This document shows, piece after piece, positions 39,256 to 64,000 of a stretch of DNA of 64,000 bases. Location of the stretch: contig NC_081143.1 of the NCBI RefSeq assembly GCF_958295425.1, forward strand, positions 14,704,891 to 14,768,890. The letters are read 5' to 3'. Each line of letters begins with the position of its first letter. Position 1 is the stretch's first letter. A program made the position numbers and the translations under genes. The notes under the pieces are model-generated. The model saw only the letters and a list, made by a program, of their open reading frames with translations. It made no database searches and was not told the DNA's origin. This DNA is from Solea solea (taxonomy: Eukaryota > Chordata > Actinopteri > Pleuronectiformes > Soleidae).

Positions 39256-40385
39256 TGATAATAAAAAAAAAAACATCTGACAAGATGGTTAAAACGTGTT
39301 TATTTTCTTAAATACATCATCAAACAGTCTCAGGGCATTTTATTATAGGGCAATTTTAATACATCTGTGTGTCTGTTGTCAAATTAATGTCTTGGCTCCC
39401 AAACAAGAGAAAAGCAGGACTCGGCTACATTGTTAAGTCAGAACTGCCTTATGTTGTCTTTGTTTAATACAAGCAGCTTCCCTGTCTGTAATAATGCATC
39501 TCTTAAAAGGAAAAAGTAAAGACAAAAGTAAAGAAGAGAGTATGGGATTTAAAGAGGTCCAATTAACTGCAGGCTGGGAGCTAAGAGTCAATATTAAAAA
39601 GAAATAGACTCAGGATTTCTGCTTAAACTCCACAGGTGGTCAAATAAAAGGAGAAAAACAAAAGTGGAAAATGTTTGATGCCAGCGCCTTCTCCCAGATA
39701 GTAAAGATGCTGCTTTGATTTTCCCATATTCCTTACAGTGTAGCAGCAAAACTGAACAAACCTAGAGATGAATTCACCTAAACTACATATGTATTGTACA
39801 CAAGAGGGGAGAAGATAATCAGACTGCGTGGTGGGAAAGTATAAGGTAATATTGCTTAATTTAGTTTAATTTAACATTAAAAAACAATGTAAAAAATGTA
39901 GTGTATCATCACTAATTCTGGAATTGCGTCTTAAATTAAAACAATTCAGCAAAACAATGCTTCAATTATGTTATTCAGAGCTCCTTTTGGACCATACGCA
40001 GAGCAATGAAAGCATAATATACATCCTTCAGTTTTGTTTTTGGTTCAGTATTTTGGAGATGGTGGAAAACCATCATTTGTTTGTTAGACATAATGAGTCA
40101 CAGCTCAGAACATCATTTGGTGCAACTGCAATCAATACACTAAAACATTCACACATACAAGATGGAGGGAACACATACAAATGCATCCTGTATGTGGGTC
40201 CTTTCTATATGTATCTGTTAATTTAATCATTACATTTAAAGATTATATTCAGCATTTACAAACATCTTCCGTTGCACACCACATAGATATAAGCACTTAA
40301 TATCAATAATATTCTAATCTCTATTCGTTGCTGTACAACAACAGATATATTAAGTGGATGACCTGTGTGTGTCAGTGTGTGAGTG
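39256..40385. other. Tail-to-tail intergenic region between tmem156 and fam114a1
   Basis: This 1.1 kb separates the convergent stop codons of tmem156 (plus) and fam114a1 (minus). An AATAAA signal occurs at 39260-39265, only a few bases after the tmem156 stop and leading into an A run; it is a candidate polyadenylation signal, although genomic A runs can mimic one. The rest is AT-rich 3' UTR-like sequence for one or both genes. No further coding exon was recognised. Confidence 0.45.
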
Positions 40386-47963
<7,578 letters not shown>

Positions 47964-48159
47964 CTGGAAGATGAGAGATGACAGATTTTCATGGTTTTGA
48001 TTGAGAAAATGCAGGAATGTGCATCTTTATATATAATCACTGTGTCCTGCAACCAATATACTGTAGATATCACATTATTAGGTATGATCAAGACTTAAGT
48101 GCTTAAGTAGTTTGTATGTGGGTTTGTATTTGTGCAGGAGTGTATACAGGTGTATACAT

Positions 48160-48178
48160 GTATATATACATATATACG

Positions 48179-48242
<64 letters not shown>

Positions 48243-48250
48243 CATATATG
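48160..48250 (+). repeat. AT microsatellite with ACAC interruption
   Basis: Two long TA tracts split by one ACAC, in the fam114a1 5' intron, some 200 bases upstream of the coding exon acceptor. Confidence 0.95.
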
Positions 48251-48467
48251 TGTACAAGTATGAATTATGTGATGAAATGTTGTAGAAATATGTCAACAGG
48301 TACATTGGTTACATTTCATTTTAATTGATTATAAAATCATTTGAGAGTCAACTATTTTGTCAATAATTTGATCAATAAAGTTACCTTTATTTGGAACGTT
48401 ATTGAGCAAATCTCTTGGACGAATGACACAACAGCTGTTCTTGCAAACACACTGGCTCATATTATGG

Positions 48468-48780
48468 CTACAACTAACGATTCTTTTCATAACTGATTAA
48501 TCTGCCGATTATTTTCTTGATTAATCGAGTAATCGTCCATAAAGGGTTGAAAAATGTTGATCAGTGTTCCTCAAACCTGGAAATGATGATGTCCTCAAAT
48601 ATGTTGTTTCAGTTTTAATATTCAGTTGTCATATGGAGCAAAGGAACCATAAAATATTCACATTTAAGAAGATGAAAAATCTGAGAAACTTATTTGATTA
48701 ACGAATTATGAAATAAATTTGCGATTCATTTTGTAATCGATTAATAATCCATTAATCTTGTCATTGTTCAAACCCTAGAA
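48468..48780 (+). repeat. MITE-like element with ATCGATTAAT blocks (copy C2)
   Basis: This copy in the fam114a1 5' intron starts at GGCTACAACTAACGATTC and has GATTATTTTCTTGATTAATC, GAAATGATGATGTCCTCAAA, CACATTTAAGAAGATGAAA and AATCGATTAATAATCC, ending in AAACCCTAG. It matches copy C1 block for block and retains the left end that C1 has lost. Confidence 0.62.
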
Positions 48781-49985
48781 AGGAAAAAGGAAAAGCCATA
48801 TGCTTTAAACTGCAGGCACCTCACACCAGCATGAAAGAGAAATAAGTGTCAACAAATCAGTTGTTCAAAAACACACATTCTTAATCTAACAGCACTGATC
48901 ATGTGACTGTCATTGCAACATAACATCTGCCATTAGTGTCGTGTAACTTGTGGTTTACAGGTACAGATTAACAGAGTTAGTTTTCAGATTTCACACAGCT
49001 TAATAATCACATACTGTTTTTGCAGTATCATACTTTCTGGCATTACAACACTACTTTGGCTTTACTGCAAATCCAAAGTTAAAATAGTTTGAAACATGTG
49101 ATGTTATGATGACTAAAATGCCAAACTCATCGGAGAATCTTATTCTAAAATTCAAACAATGATTTAAAAAGTAAATGGTTAACATGGCACGTGGTTTGTG
49201 AAATTAGTGCGACATAAAAGGAGTTAAAGAGAGCATAATCTGTCTCATCTAATTTTTCTTTAATTAAAAAAATAACTGGTGGTCATTTTATTCCTATTCA
49301 ATGTTGCCATCTAGAGGTGGTTTCCAATGCTACCTTTTCCATACAGTCATCGTCTTGTCAATCACTGTTGCATGAGTTTAATACTGTCACCTGAATCTTT
49401 GGTTTATTATCCGTGACAAACTGAACCAACCAAGACGATCATTAACATTTAAAAGTAATTCGTCTGAAAACAAGTTGCAAATAATGAAGTATAATAATGT
49501 AGTGATTACTTTGGTATGGACAAAATGGTAACGACAGCTATTTCATTTGCACTTACAATTAACTCTAATAATTAACATGTAATGTATAATAGTTTAATGA
49601 CTCCCAACGTTATTTAATTAAAGATTTAAAAGAAATGACATTAATGGGGCAGTTTATATTAAAGCCTCATCTGCTTCTTCTTCTTTCTTTTTTTAAACAT
49701 AATTTAAAAACAGCAACAATGTCAACAACACAGTCAACAATGAACACTGTTCTTTATTCTACACGATACAATTGTGCTATTATTCGCAGGTTGGTTTGTA
49801 ACATTTGTAACGAGTTGCAAACAAACACAGTTTGAACGCTGCGGCACATTGGTGTTATCTCACTTTTCTCGGCTGCAGCAGGTTTGTGTCTTTCACACGT
49901 CGCAGATTAAATGTGTTAAACTTGTAAAAAACAAAAGCTCAAAGTCAGTGTTGTGAGTTTTTATGAAAGTGACGGTGCAGCTCAC

Positions 49986-50130
49986 CCGTTTGGTGCCAGC
50001 AGACAAGCAGCACAGGCTCCTCTCTGTTCTTCCGCCCCGCCACGTCGGCAGGCCGCGAGCTCACTGCACCGAAGAGTAACAGCTGACAAGATGAGTCCCT
50101 GCCCCAGAAACCACCGCTGTCCACTGGCAG
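49986..50130 (-). promoter_or_regulatory. fam114a1: fam114a1 untranslated first exon and GC-rich promoter
   Basis: On the minus strand a consensus donor (CGG then GTGAGC) ends a candidate non-coding exon at 49986. The coding exon at 47963 opens after a good polypyrimidine tract and CAG, so the 5' UTR must come from an upstream exon. The 49980-50130 stretch is GC- and CpG-rich against AT-rich flanks, which fits a small CpG-island promoter. The 5' boundary of the exon is a guess. Confidence 0.5.
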
Positions 50131-50641
50131 AGGCGTTTCAAGGTCTCACGGTTAGGGTTACCCCATAATATTTTATTCAGAATTTTATTTTGAGGTTAAG
50201 TTCAATTTTCGAATATTTGTTATCAATATTTCTTATTTTATCAGGGATAAATAATATCGAACACATATTATTTAAATAGGTTTTCAATCTCAGAAAGAAC
50301 AGGGGCGCTTTCTTCCAGATTTGGCTTCTTTTTGTTGTAATTGTTATAAATATGATCTGCCACAGCCTCTTACTTCACAGTCGTTTGTACAGGAGTCTCT
50401 ACGAATCAACTTTTAATTTCGGCGAAAAGACAAGTTAGCAGGGGCGAATCATCTCACTTTTTCTTTTTGTCTTAATCGGAAATAATCTAAATCAATTTCA
50501 GAGTCGCTGACTGTCGAGATGACAGAGTAAAATATCAATAACGATTGGAACAAAGTTTCAAAATCCTATTTCGAAAAAGAAAACAACATGTTTCGTTATG
50601 TAGATACTTAAATCAATTGGCGGTCCTGATTTTAACAAGTC
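50131..50641. other. Spacer upstream of tRNA-Pro; nothing recognised
   Basis: AT-rich spacer between the fam114a1 promoter and the tRNA gene. No coding exon or repeat was recognised. Confidence 0.5.
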
Positions 50642-50713
50642 GGCTCGTTGGTCTAGGGGTATGATTCTCGCTTAGGGTGCGAGAGGTCCCGGGTTCAAAT
50701 CCCGGACGAGCCC
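50642..50713 (+). tRNA. tRNA-Pro (anticodon AGG)
   Basis: A complete 72-base cloverleaf. The acceptor stem pairs GGCTCGT with ACGAGCC, the A box (TGGTCTAGGGGT) and B box (GGGTTCAAATCCC) are canonical, the anticodon stem is CTCGC/GCGAG and the loop TTAGGGT places AGG at 50674-50676. It looks identical to the standard vertebrate tRNA-Pro(AGG) sequence as I recall it. A T6 run at 50716-50721 is a good RNA polymerase III terminator. No intron and no CCA, as expected for a nuclear gene. It stands alone in the gap between fam114a1 and klf3. Confidence 0.97.
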
Positions 50714-50715
50714 TG

Positions 50716-50721
50716 TTTTTT
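50716..50721 (+). terminator. Pol III T-run terminator of tRNA-Pro
   Basis: Six consecutive T residues begin three bases after the discriminator base of the tRNA, the standard RNA polymerase III termination signal. Confidence 0.85.
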
Positions 50722-51219
50722 GTTGGAATTTCCTAAGCAAACTGCTTTTCTTCTTTTAGGTTTTTCGTCGTCATTAATCAATTGACGAAGAATAGGGTTA
50801 ACCTGTGTGGGCTCAATCATACTTTTGCATCACTCAGTGTGATCGCTTTCAAAGGACAATCATTGTCATCAATTCTGCTTTTCTGTTGAATCAATTACTC
50901 TATTTTTGTAAAGGTGGTGGTAAACATTCTGCTGTAAAACAAAGAATACATTATATTGAGTTTAATTAATATAATAAAACGACATAAACGTGGACCTCCT
51001 GTAATGGCATACACTAGTTAAGTAAATATAAGCAAAAGTCAAACCTACATTACAAAAGTTAAATGTAAAAATTAAAATGTACAGTATATACTTCACATCA
51101 ACTTAAATGAAAAGCAATCGTCAAAATATAGTAATTGTGAAATAATTACCAGCTAATCTGCAAAAGGACAATATGATAAATGTTTCAGCAGTCACACAGA
51201 CAAGAAAGAGTGCATACGA
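50722..51219. other. Spacer between tRNA-Pro and klf3 3' end; nothing recognised
   Basis: AT-rich spacer. In mammals a TLR gene cluster occupies the corresponding position between FAM114A1 and KLF3; no leucine-rich-repeat or TIR coding sequence is visible here. Confidence 0.5.
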
Positions 51220-53233
51220 CAAATAATATCAATAAGTTTATTAAGTGGTTTGAATATTCTGTTTTAAAATAAATGCAAAATCGCAGATAGACCTGTACAG
51301 TTATATGTTCACAGTTTAACACGTTCCCTTTGAATAGCCAATAGATTAAGAAATAGGTTTTTTATTACAGACACATTATAGAAATGTAGAATATCCAATA
51401 TTATGAGTATCAAAATCATGCTTAGTAAAAACCTTTAATAGCCCTTTCAGTCTAATAATTATTATATATGTATGCATGCATACATACTGTATATACATAC
51501 ATACACACATATATATACATATATATATAGATATATAGATATTACAACTTATATTTGCAGATACAAAAACATTTACAAGCAAAAACTGAGTATCCAGGAG
51601 CAAACGCAGATAGTGGAGCCGCTACATTCTGTGTGTTTTGTTTGTGTGTAAAAAAAAAAAATCACTCCTCGCAGTGACTTTACATTAAAAAAACAAAAAA
51701 CTGTTGGATGATTTCTGATAAAAACTGACCAGCAGTTTTTCTTTGAATGGAGACATTTGGTGTCAGGGATGTTTGTTTGTCTGGATATAATGTTTACATA
51801 TGTGTATACGCACACACATAGACATGTAATGTGTGTATGTGATTGCATATAAAGTGCACTTTAGAGATGTACAAATACGCTGTAGGCAAAAAATCTTCCT
51901 CTAAAGTGGTGATTTGCTATTTTACAGCCTTTGACTGGAATCATACAGTTGTATTGCAGTACTAAGCACTGTGGAATTGAACGCCATTTTCTTCTTTCAA
52001 AAACGATATCCTAAATTGTTGGAATAAAACACCTGCTCCTGAAAAAACAACAACAATTAATAATGAGCAAATTTCCCTGCTTTGCACTTTGTATTTTTTC
52101 CCATATAAAAGTGTCATGTATACAATAAAAAGGCTACCATGGTATCACAACACAAACCAAAACAATAATCCATAGATACATACACTTTGATATAAAACAT
52201 TGGTAAGACACAAGACGTTTCATTGCTTCTACCCTTAAACCAACCGAGTGATGTCTTTTCCTCACTAACACAATAATGCCCCTGTGCAGCAATGTTCACA
52301 TTTCTGAATGAAAACATAAAAAAACAAAAAAGAAAACACTTCACTCTGATAATGAATGAGACCCCCAGTGCCCATTTTCTTTTCAACCCAAATACCAAAA
52401 GCACACAGGGCTGAGCTGCTTTCATTAAGTGCATGTATTCTACTGTGTGTGCGCTGTTAACATTATATGTACAAGAATAAGCAAGCATTAGCTACCTGCT
52501 TTTGTTTTGTTTTGTTTACTTTGTATTTCTTGACACTTCATAATTTAAGTTGGTACAGGCAGATGAGGTGTGTGGTCGGTCCATGACGGAGGAGTTAGCA
52601 CTAGCACTATGTCACAGGTAGCTGTGTGTTGGAGAAAAGAAAGCCGGAGTACGATGTGTACGACACAATGCACAGTAGGTGTGATATGATACATTCTGAA
52701 AAGTTTCACATTATTTTTTACTAGCTAGCAAGTGTTTATATATAAGTGTGTGTGTGTGTGTGTGTGTGTCCAAGTCCACAACTGTACTTGAAAGCATGCA
52801 CAGAAATGAGAGCTGATGGTGCCGGAAAAAAGCTTGAGCATGCTGTGTGGCTTCAAAGCAGGTGCCTATGCAGTTTGGTTCCATGGCCACAAGAGGTCGC
52901 TGGTCTCAGGCCGGCTGAGATGCTGCTGCCTCTTTGCTGCAAAAAAAAACAAAAACGTAGGACCTTCTGAAGCTGATGAGAGTTCTGGTATGACATCCTA
53001 ACAATTTCAGGATGGACTGATGATAAATGTGATGACACCAGCTCATTATTCAGGCAAATGAGGGGAAAGGGTCTAAACCTGGAGCCTGAAGAACAGTCCC
53101 CTCCCTATCAGAGTCCAATTTTTAAGGCCAGCTCTTAAAAAAAAAAGTCAAAGTGGTACAGTCCAATATATAAACCAGCATTGAGTTTTAATTTATTTAT
53201 TTATGTTTGTTTCAAGTGTCCCCCAGAGCCGCT
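51220..53233 (-). other. klf3: Candidate klf3 3' UTR
   Basis: About 2 kb downstream of the klf3 stop is AT-rich, without other coding exons. Several AATAAA signals occur on the minus strand; one at 51237-51242 is followed by a T/G-rich stretch resembling a downstream polyadenylation element, and another lies near 51361-51366. Long conserved 3' UTRs are typical of KLF3. The boundary is a proposal; part of this interval may be intergenic. Confidence 0.4.
51463..51542 (+). repeat. Degenerate TA/CATA microsatellite
   Basis: Mixed TATG, CATA and ATATAG units within the proposed klf3 3' UTR. Confidence 0.85.
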
Positions 53234-59115
<5,882 letters not shown>

Positions 59116-59737
59116 CTGCACAGGGCAGGCTCCTGCAGAGGAAAACACCACCACACCAATGTTAATACACAATGTCAAACAAAACAATGCATTTACAGGC
59201 CAAACGCACTCTTGGCCAGCAGAGGTAAGTAAAGTAAAGGTTCCAGTAAAGTAAGGCAGAAATCTAGATTGAAAGGTTTTTAAGAAAAACTGGAGGACTG
59301 TAATGTGATCATGGTGTAACAGCTTCATAATTGTGAATTTAGTCGAAGGGAAGTTCATGTTTTTGTAGTTTTTGCTACTTGCATGCAAACACACACCTTG
59401 TGAAGTGATTAAAACTCATCACCTTAAAACAAGGGAGTGTCTCAGACCAAAGCCACATAAATGGGGTTTTTTTTGTGTCTGAATTGACACACCTGCTCCT
59501 CCTCTCTTCTTTCACTATTTCCACAGAAGGCTCCGATTTCTCACACATCCAATCTGTTAACCAATCTTGTCCATCTCACATTTTTTCAGGTCATGCATTA
59601 AGCATTGGGTGTTATCTGGAACTGCAAGATACTCTGGAAGATACTTTCTTTTAGGAGAAAACAACCAACAATAAACCAAAGAAAATGACCAAGAATTTAT
59701 AACACTGCACAGTGCTTAACCAGAGCAATTGAGATTC

Positions 59738-59830
59738 TGCCATATTAGGACCAAGTTTTGGTCCCTATGAGGACTACAGGTCCTGACAAGGTCAGTGTTT
59801 ATCCCAGATAAGGTCATATGCACACACTCT
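59738..59830 (+). repeat. CA-ended interspersed repeat, subfamily 1 (short copy)
   Basis: It keeps AGGACCAAGTTTTGGTCCCT, GAGGACTACAGGTCCTGACA, AGGTCAGTGTTTATCCCAGA and a short CA end, but lacks the TAACC part. Confidence 0.55.
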
Positions 59831-59976
59831 CACTGACACATACTGAGAGGCCTGTCAGGTATTTGGATCAAAAGTGAGGGAGATTTCAAAGGTGGTTCCA
59901 GTTACCTGCGTCTTTGAATAACCAGGTGCAGCGACGATGACTTTTGAGAGGGTTAGGGTTAGAATGAGTGTGTTTA

Positions 59977-59981
<5 letters not shown>

Positions 59982-60050
<69 letters not shown>

Positions 60051-60114
60051 AGAGCGCATGTGAGATCACCAGAGCATTAAGGCAACACAAACTGTCAAAG
60101 AATGTACCCTAAGG

Positions 60115-60159
<45 letters not shown>

Positions 60160-60160
60160 A

Positions 60161-60191
<31 letters not shown>
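59982..60191 (+). repeat. Two successive TG-AG compound microsatellites
   Basis: TG (59982-60018) then AG (60019-60045), and 70 bases later TG (60117-60157) then AG (to 60191). The same composite order twice suggests a local duplication. Confidence 0.93.
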
Positions 60192-60271
60192 CTGATTAAA
60201 GTCCACAAGCTGGAGACAAGTTAGCCTTTAATTATTAACAAATGGCAGGAACAGAGGCCGTCACGCCCTAG

Positions 60272-60290
60272 TCGCACATGCATGCACACG

Positions 60291-60331
<41 letters not shown>

Positions 60332-60339
60332 ACACACAG
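60272..60339 (+). repeat. CA microsatellite with CG variants
   Basis: CA tract with interspersed CGCG and TC units. Confidence 0.9.
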
Positions 60340-61519
60340 TCCATATGAGGAGTGAACCAATCGAAGAGCAGGATGCTTACTTGCAGGGTCAGGAAGGGTG
60401 TGAACTAAAACCTCACCCTTCACTCGGCTCTGAAGAAACAAAGAGACTGAAGGCAGGTGGGGACTGTATATGTGTGTGTGTGTGTTGGGGGGCGAGGACT
60501 GTGTGTCTGTGTACACATGTCTTTGAGGGTGTGTGTTTTTTCTAATCCGGGTTTTTATTGTGCCGTAGTTCAACTTGAGGTCAAGCATTTATTCTATTGT
60601 GGCTGTGATCCACACACAGAGGTGACGATCAGTGCAGTTATGAAGCACAAACTCAACATGAAAACAAAAAAAAAGTTCTTTGTTCCTATCAGATCATAAG
60701 TCAGTAATATATGCCTGGAGAAAGTGTTTTTCTTTGAACACCTGTAAGTCGAGGTTGGTGTATAAACAGATAATGAAATAAGATTGGAATTGTGGATGCA
60801 TACTGTACATTAAAATGTAATTGACATTACAGGTTGTCATACTGTCGTCAAACATATGATTTTGATAATGTGGTGCATAGCCAGGATGAAAAAGCACTAT
60901 ACCTAAAAATCAATGAAAATATGAAAAAAAAGATGTTTTGGTTGAGTCATTGAATTATTCCAAAAAAAATTTTGACTACACAGCACATGAGGCTTGAGTG
61001 ACTTGTTTATCTCACGTGTAGAAATATTGCATGCTGACATGCCGAGGAAAATGCCATAATAGCTTTTAGACTGTCTGTTATCTGACGTCATTTCTCACAG
61101 AAAATGAAAAAACCCCGGCCGCATTCAGCATACATGAAAGTCCTCGAAGGAACAAAAGTAGTCATGGGAACACACAATTCCAGTCAGACTTCACCTGACA
61201 TGAGGTATTGTCTCTGTCTCTCCTGGTAACAAGGAGGTGACGTTGATTTATGCCATCCGAGACAAGACGCGCTGCGTAAGCTGCATTCACACACACGCAC
61301 TGAACTCTGTGGATTCTCCTGAGAGGCTGTATGTGTGAATGAAGATGTTCGCAGAAGTCGCCCCCAGAGATTCTGTGGAGATTCTCCAGCCAGTTCTCTA
61401 GTTTAATCTCCAGTTAATGCCCAAGTGAGCTCATGTGAGAAGGCAGGAGGAGGCAATCTGACAAATGCTTCCAGTAATCTGGGTTAGACAGTAGCAATTG
61501 GCAAATCATTTATGCTGTT

Positions 61520-61605
61520 TTTCTTCCTCCAGTTGAGGGTCACAGGGCTGCTGGTCCCAAACCTGGCTGACACAGGCCCAAGGGCGGGGTACACACTGTC
61601 CATCG
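61520..61605 (-). repeat. SINE-like teleost repeat fragment (copy B4)
   Basis: Short reverse-oriented fragment with GAGGGTCACAGGGCTGCTGG, a GGGGTACAC block and CCATCGCAGG, matching the tail half of the family seen at 7983-8207. Confidence 0.5.
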
Positions 61606-62580
61606 CAGGACAAACACAGAGACTAAACGACCGTCTTAATTATTTTTTATTTATTTGTCATGGTAAACCGCCGTGTAAAATACATGGCGGTTTACCACGC
61701 AGGGAAATGAAGAGAGGAGAGTAATCAGGCAACATTTGACCAAATTTTCCCCTTGGGCTGGATCATAATAAAATGAATACAGTGATTTGGAGAAAATGGA
61801 ATTGCAGGAAAATTAATTGAATAGGAGTTCAACATCTTGTGTGGAGTACCACACCACAGACCATACAGCCTCAGGAGCTTCCAGTCAACCTGCAGCTGGA
61901 GCTTATTTATTTCGTCTCTATCTAAATTGCATCTAGAGCTGCATTTATGGGTAAATTAATTGCTTGCCCCCAAAAAATTAATACGATGATCACAATCTCA
62001 GTGGTGAAAATGGACGGTTTTGTGTCTTAGATAAAGGAAAATATTGCCTGGTCAACAAAATCAATAAAGTAAGTGGTCAAACTGATTTGTGCGAGGAAGA
62101 GATCAGACGGCTGCTTCACCTCTGCTTCATCAGAGCACATAAAAGAGCGAGGACTCCCAAGGGCAGACAAACTTTGAGGCAGAAGAACCAGTGAGAACCG
62201 CATGTATGTGGTGAATAAGTAGCCATACATGTGTTGTTTCTCCCTACGCACTACATGTGGGTGTGTGTGTGTTTGTGCATGTCAAGTGTAGGCTGCAAAT
62301 ATTGTCCTTCTAGGTCAGAGGAGCTACTGTGTACTCTACCCCAACCCACTCAGCAAACACGTCCCTCATCACACTCTCTCTGTCTTGCTCTCTGTAATCT
62401 TGGCCTCCACATCTTCCTCTACACTTCTTCCACACTCGCTGCTCGACAATCACTCACATCTTTACTACTGTATTTATCTAAACCTCGCACTCATTTTCTC
62501 TGCCTCTCTATGAATGATATAAAACAACATGACTGAAGGGGAAAATATTGTGGCTTTGAGTTGCTCGCCACTGACTCAAC

Positions 62581-62771
62581 CACACACACACACACGCACA
62601 CGCACACACACACACACACACACTCGCAGCTGCACACTGAGTTTCTGCTCGCTCAACAGAATACACACACTAAATCACGAGAGGACTGAATTATTACAGA
62701 CACGCACACACGCTTAAAAATACACAGACACAAACGGGGGTTTGCACACGCAAAAACATGCGCACACACAT

Positions 62772-62827
<56 letters not shown>
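62581..62827 (+). repeat. Cluster of CA microsatellites
   Basis: CA tracts at 62581-62622 and 62773-62827 (about 27 units) with CA-rich sequence between; a further tract lies at 62921-62941. Confidence 0.93.
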
Positions 62828-62830
<3 letters not shown>

Positions 62831-63735
62831 GCCTAATAGCAACAGGCTGGAGAAGATGAGATCACCAGAGAGACCAGAAACCTCCAGACAACAGCCTTGT
62901 CCAAAAACATGCCGCAACAGACACACACACACACACACACATTTTTAACACTAACAGCCCTCACTTCTCTGTCTCTTCTTTTTTACTTCTCTCTCTGAAT
63001 CTCCTCTTTTACCGTGTCAGTGTAAGCAGTTGGTCGGTCCCCACTGTCATACACTATAAGGCATGAACACACTTCATAGCTTCCTGAGCAGAAATTCATG
63101 ACAACATTGTATTTTTTTTTTTTTACACCCCTTAGGGAGTGAACTAATCTTAACCTAATTTAAGATCCCAATTACATGACTCATCAAGGTGGGAAACTAG
63201 TATTCCAGCATTTAAATGTCCCTTATTCCTGAGTTGTCTTCCAGTAAAAGCTCTCATCACTCTACAACCCTTCAGTTGCCATCTACCCATTCTTTCAGTC
63301 TCTTACCCCAAGTGTACCTCCCTACTCTCTTATTTCAACCCCTTGCCTCACTTCCTACTCCGCTAATAACATGTCACATGCTCTGACTTTGACCTCTCTC
63401 ACTTTAAGGCCCCTGCTGAAGCCCCCCCCACCCCCCGTCCTCTTGTTTTGGCTTCCTTTTCCCCTCATCTAAAAGGTTGCCTAGCCCACTCCTACCATCT
63501 CCAAACACACACACACACACACATACTTGCTCTGAGTCTCTCCTCACTCCTCCACAGCAGACTGCGAGGCTGCAGGCCTGCAGACCCCATGGAGAAGCCG
63601 AAGGGGGCCATCAGAAGGGGAGAGGAAACAGAATCCACCGTCACCCACACATGGTTACGCACATTTAAAAACACACCGGAGAGCTGACACAAGGCTCTAA
63701 ACCTGACAAAAGACGCAGACATTATGTGCACGCAC

Positions 63736-64000
63736 CTCAACCCGAACATGTCACAGAAAGCAGAGTTCTGAGGCTTTCCAGACGACAGAGGGGAAGGAGA
63801 GAACAAGAGAAACTGCCAGAGAGAGAGAGAGAGAGAAGCGGAAGCCCCGGAAGCCCTCAGAGTTTAGTCTGACTGTTATTATTTCCACACTGCGTGATGG
63901 GTCGGGGTGTAAAGAAGAAGAGAAGGAGCAGGAGGAGGAGGAGGAGGAGGAGAGTGAAGCCAAATGGGGGGTGCTGCTGCAGGGGACCTGCGGTTTCCTG
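63736..64000 (-). other. Possible untranslated first exon or promoter of klf3
   Basis: Toward the right edge the minus strand becomes CT-rich and more GC-rich, with a candidate splice donor (GAG then GTGCGTG) whose exon would end at 63736. A non-coding exon feeding the 59115 acceptor must exist somewhere upstream. This is one candidate; there is no direct support such as a TATA box or conserved block. Confidence 0.22.

Larger units (their letters stand above)
59116..63735. other. klf3 5' intron or upstream region rich in microsatellites
   Basis: This 4.6 kb holds no recognised coding exon. It contains TG/AG and CA tracts (separate entries), one copy of a CA-ended repeat near 59738-59830, and a SINE-like fragment near 61520-61605. 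It is probably the first intron of klf3 with its regulatory DNA, because the first coding exon needs an upstream partner. Confidence 0.4.

Overview
The window is vertebrate nuclear DNA, almost certainly from a ray-finned (teleost) fish. It shows multi-exon genes with GT-AG introns of about 80 bp to 3.8 kb, dense CA/TG and AT microsatellites, and several interspersed-repeat families that are common in teleost genomes. The species cannot be fixed from sequence alone. Open reading frames in single frames do not represent the genes, so the models here were built by joining exons on splice signals, reading phase and recalled vertebrate homologues.

Layout. Positions 1-17473 (minus strand) hold klhl5, a BTB-BACK-Kelch substrate adaptor for cullin-3 ubiquitin ligases; twelve coding exons are present and the last Kelch exon lies beyond the left edge. 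Positions 17474-34923 are a 17.4 kb intergenic region with microsatellites, SINE-like and MITE-like repeats, two decayed LINE pieces and a deleted DNA transposon; no host gene was recognised. Positions 34924-39255 (plus) hold tmem156, a short single-pass glycoprotein gene with ten coding exons. Positions 40386-50090 (minus) hold fam114a1 (Noxp20-like), with twelve coding exons and a predicted untranslated first exon in a GC-rich promoter. Positions 50642-50713 (plus) are an intact tRNA-Pro(AGG). Positions 51220-59115 and probably on to the right edge (minus) hold klf3, a Kruppel-like zinc-finger repressor with five coding exons, a long candidate 3' UTR and a possible untranslated exon near 63.7-64.0 kb.

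The order klhl5 - tmem156 - fam114a1 - klf3, with these relative strands, matches the human 4p14 block. The human TLR10/TLR1/TLR6 cluster lies between FAM114A1 and KLF3; here that interval is only about 3 kb and holds a tRNA gene. The four proteins have no known shared pathway, so this is conserved synteny and not a functional operon. No new multi-gene system was found. The items most worth a second look are the uniform phase-1 exon structure of tmem156, the ATGA overlap at its start codon, the missing TLR cluster, and two related repeat families ending in CA tracts that recur across the window.
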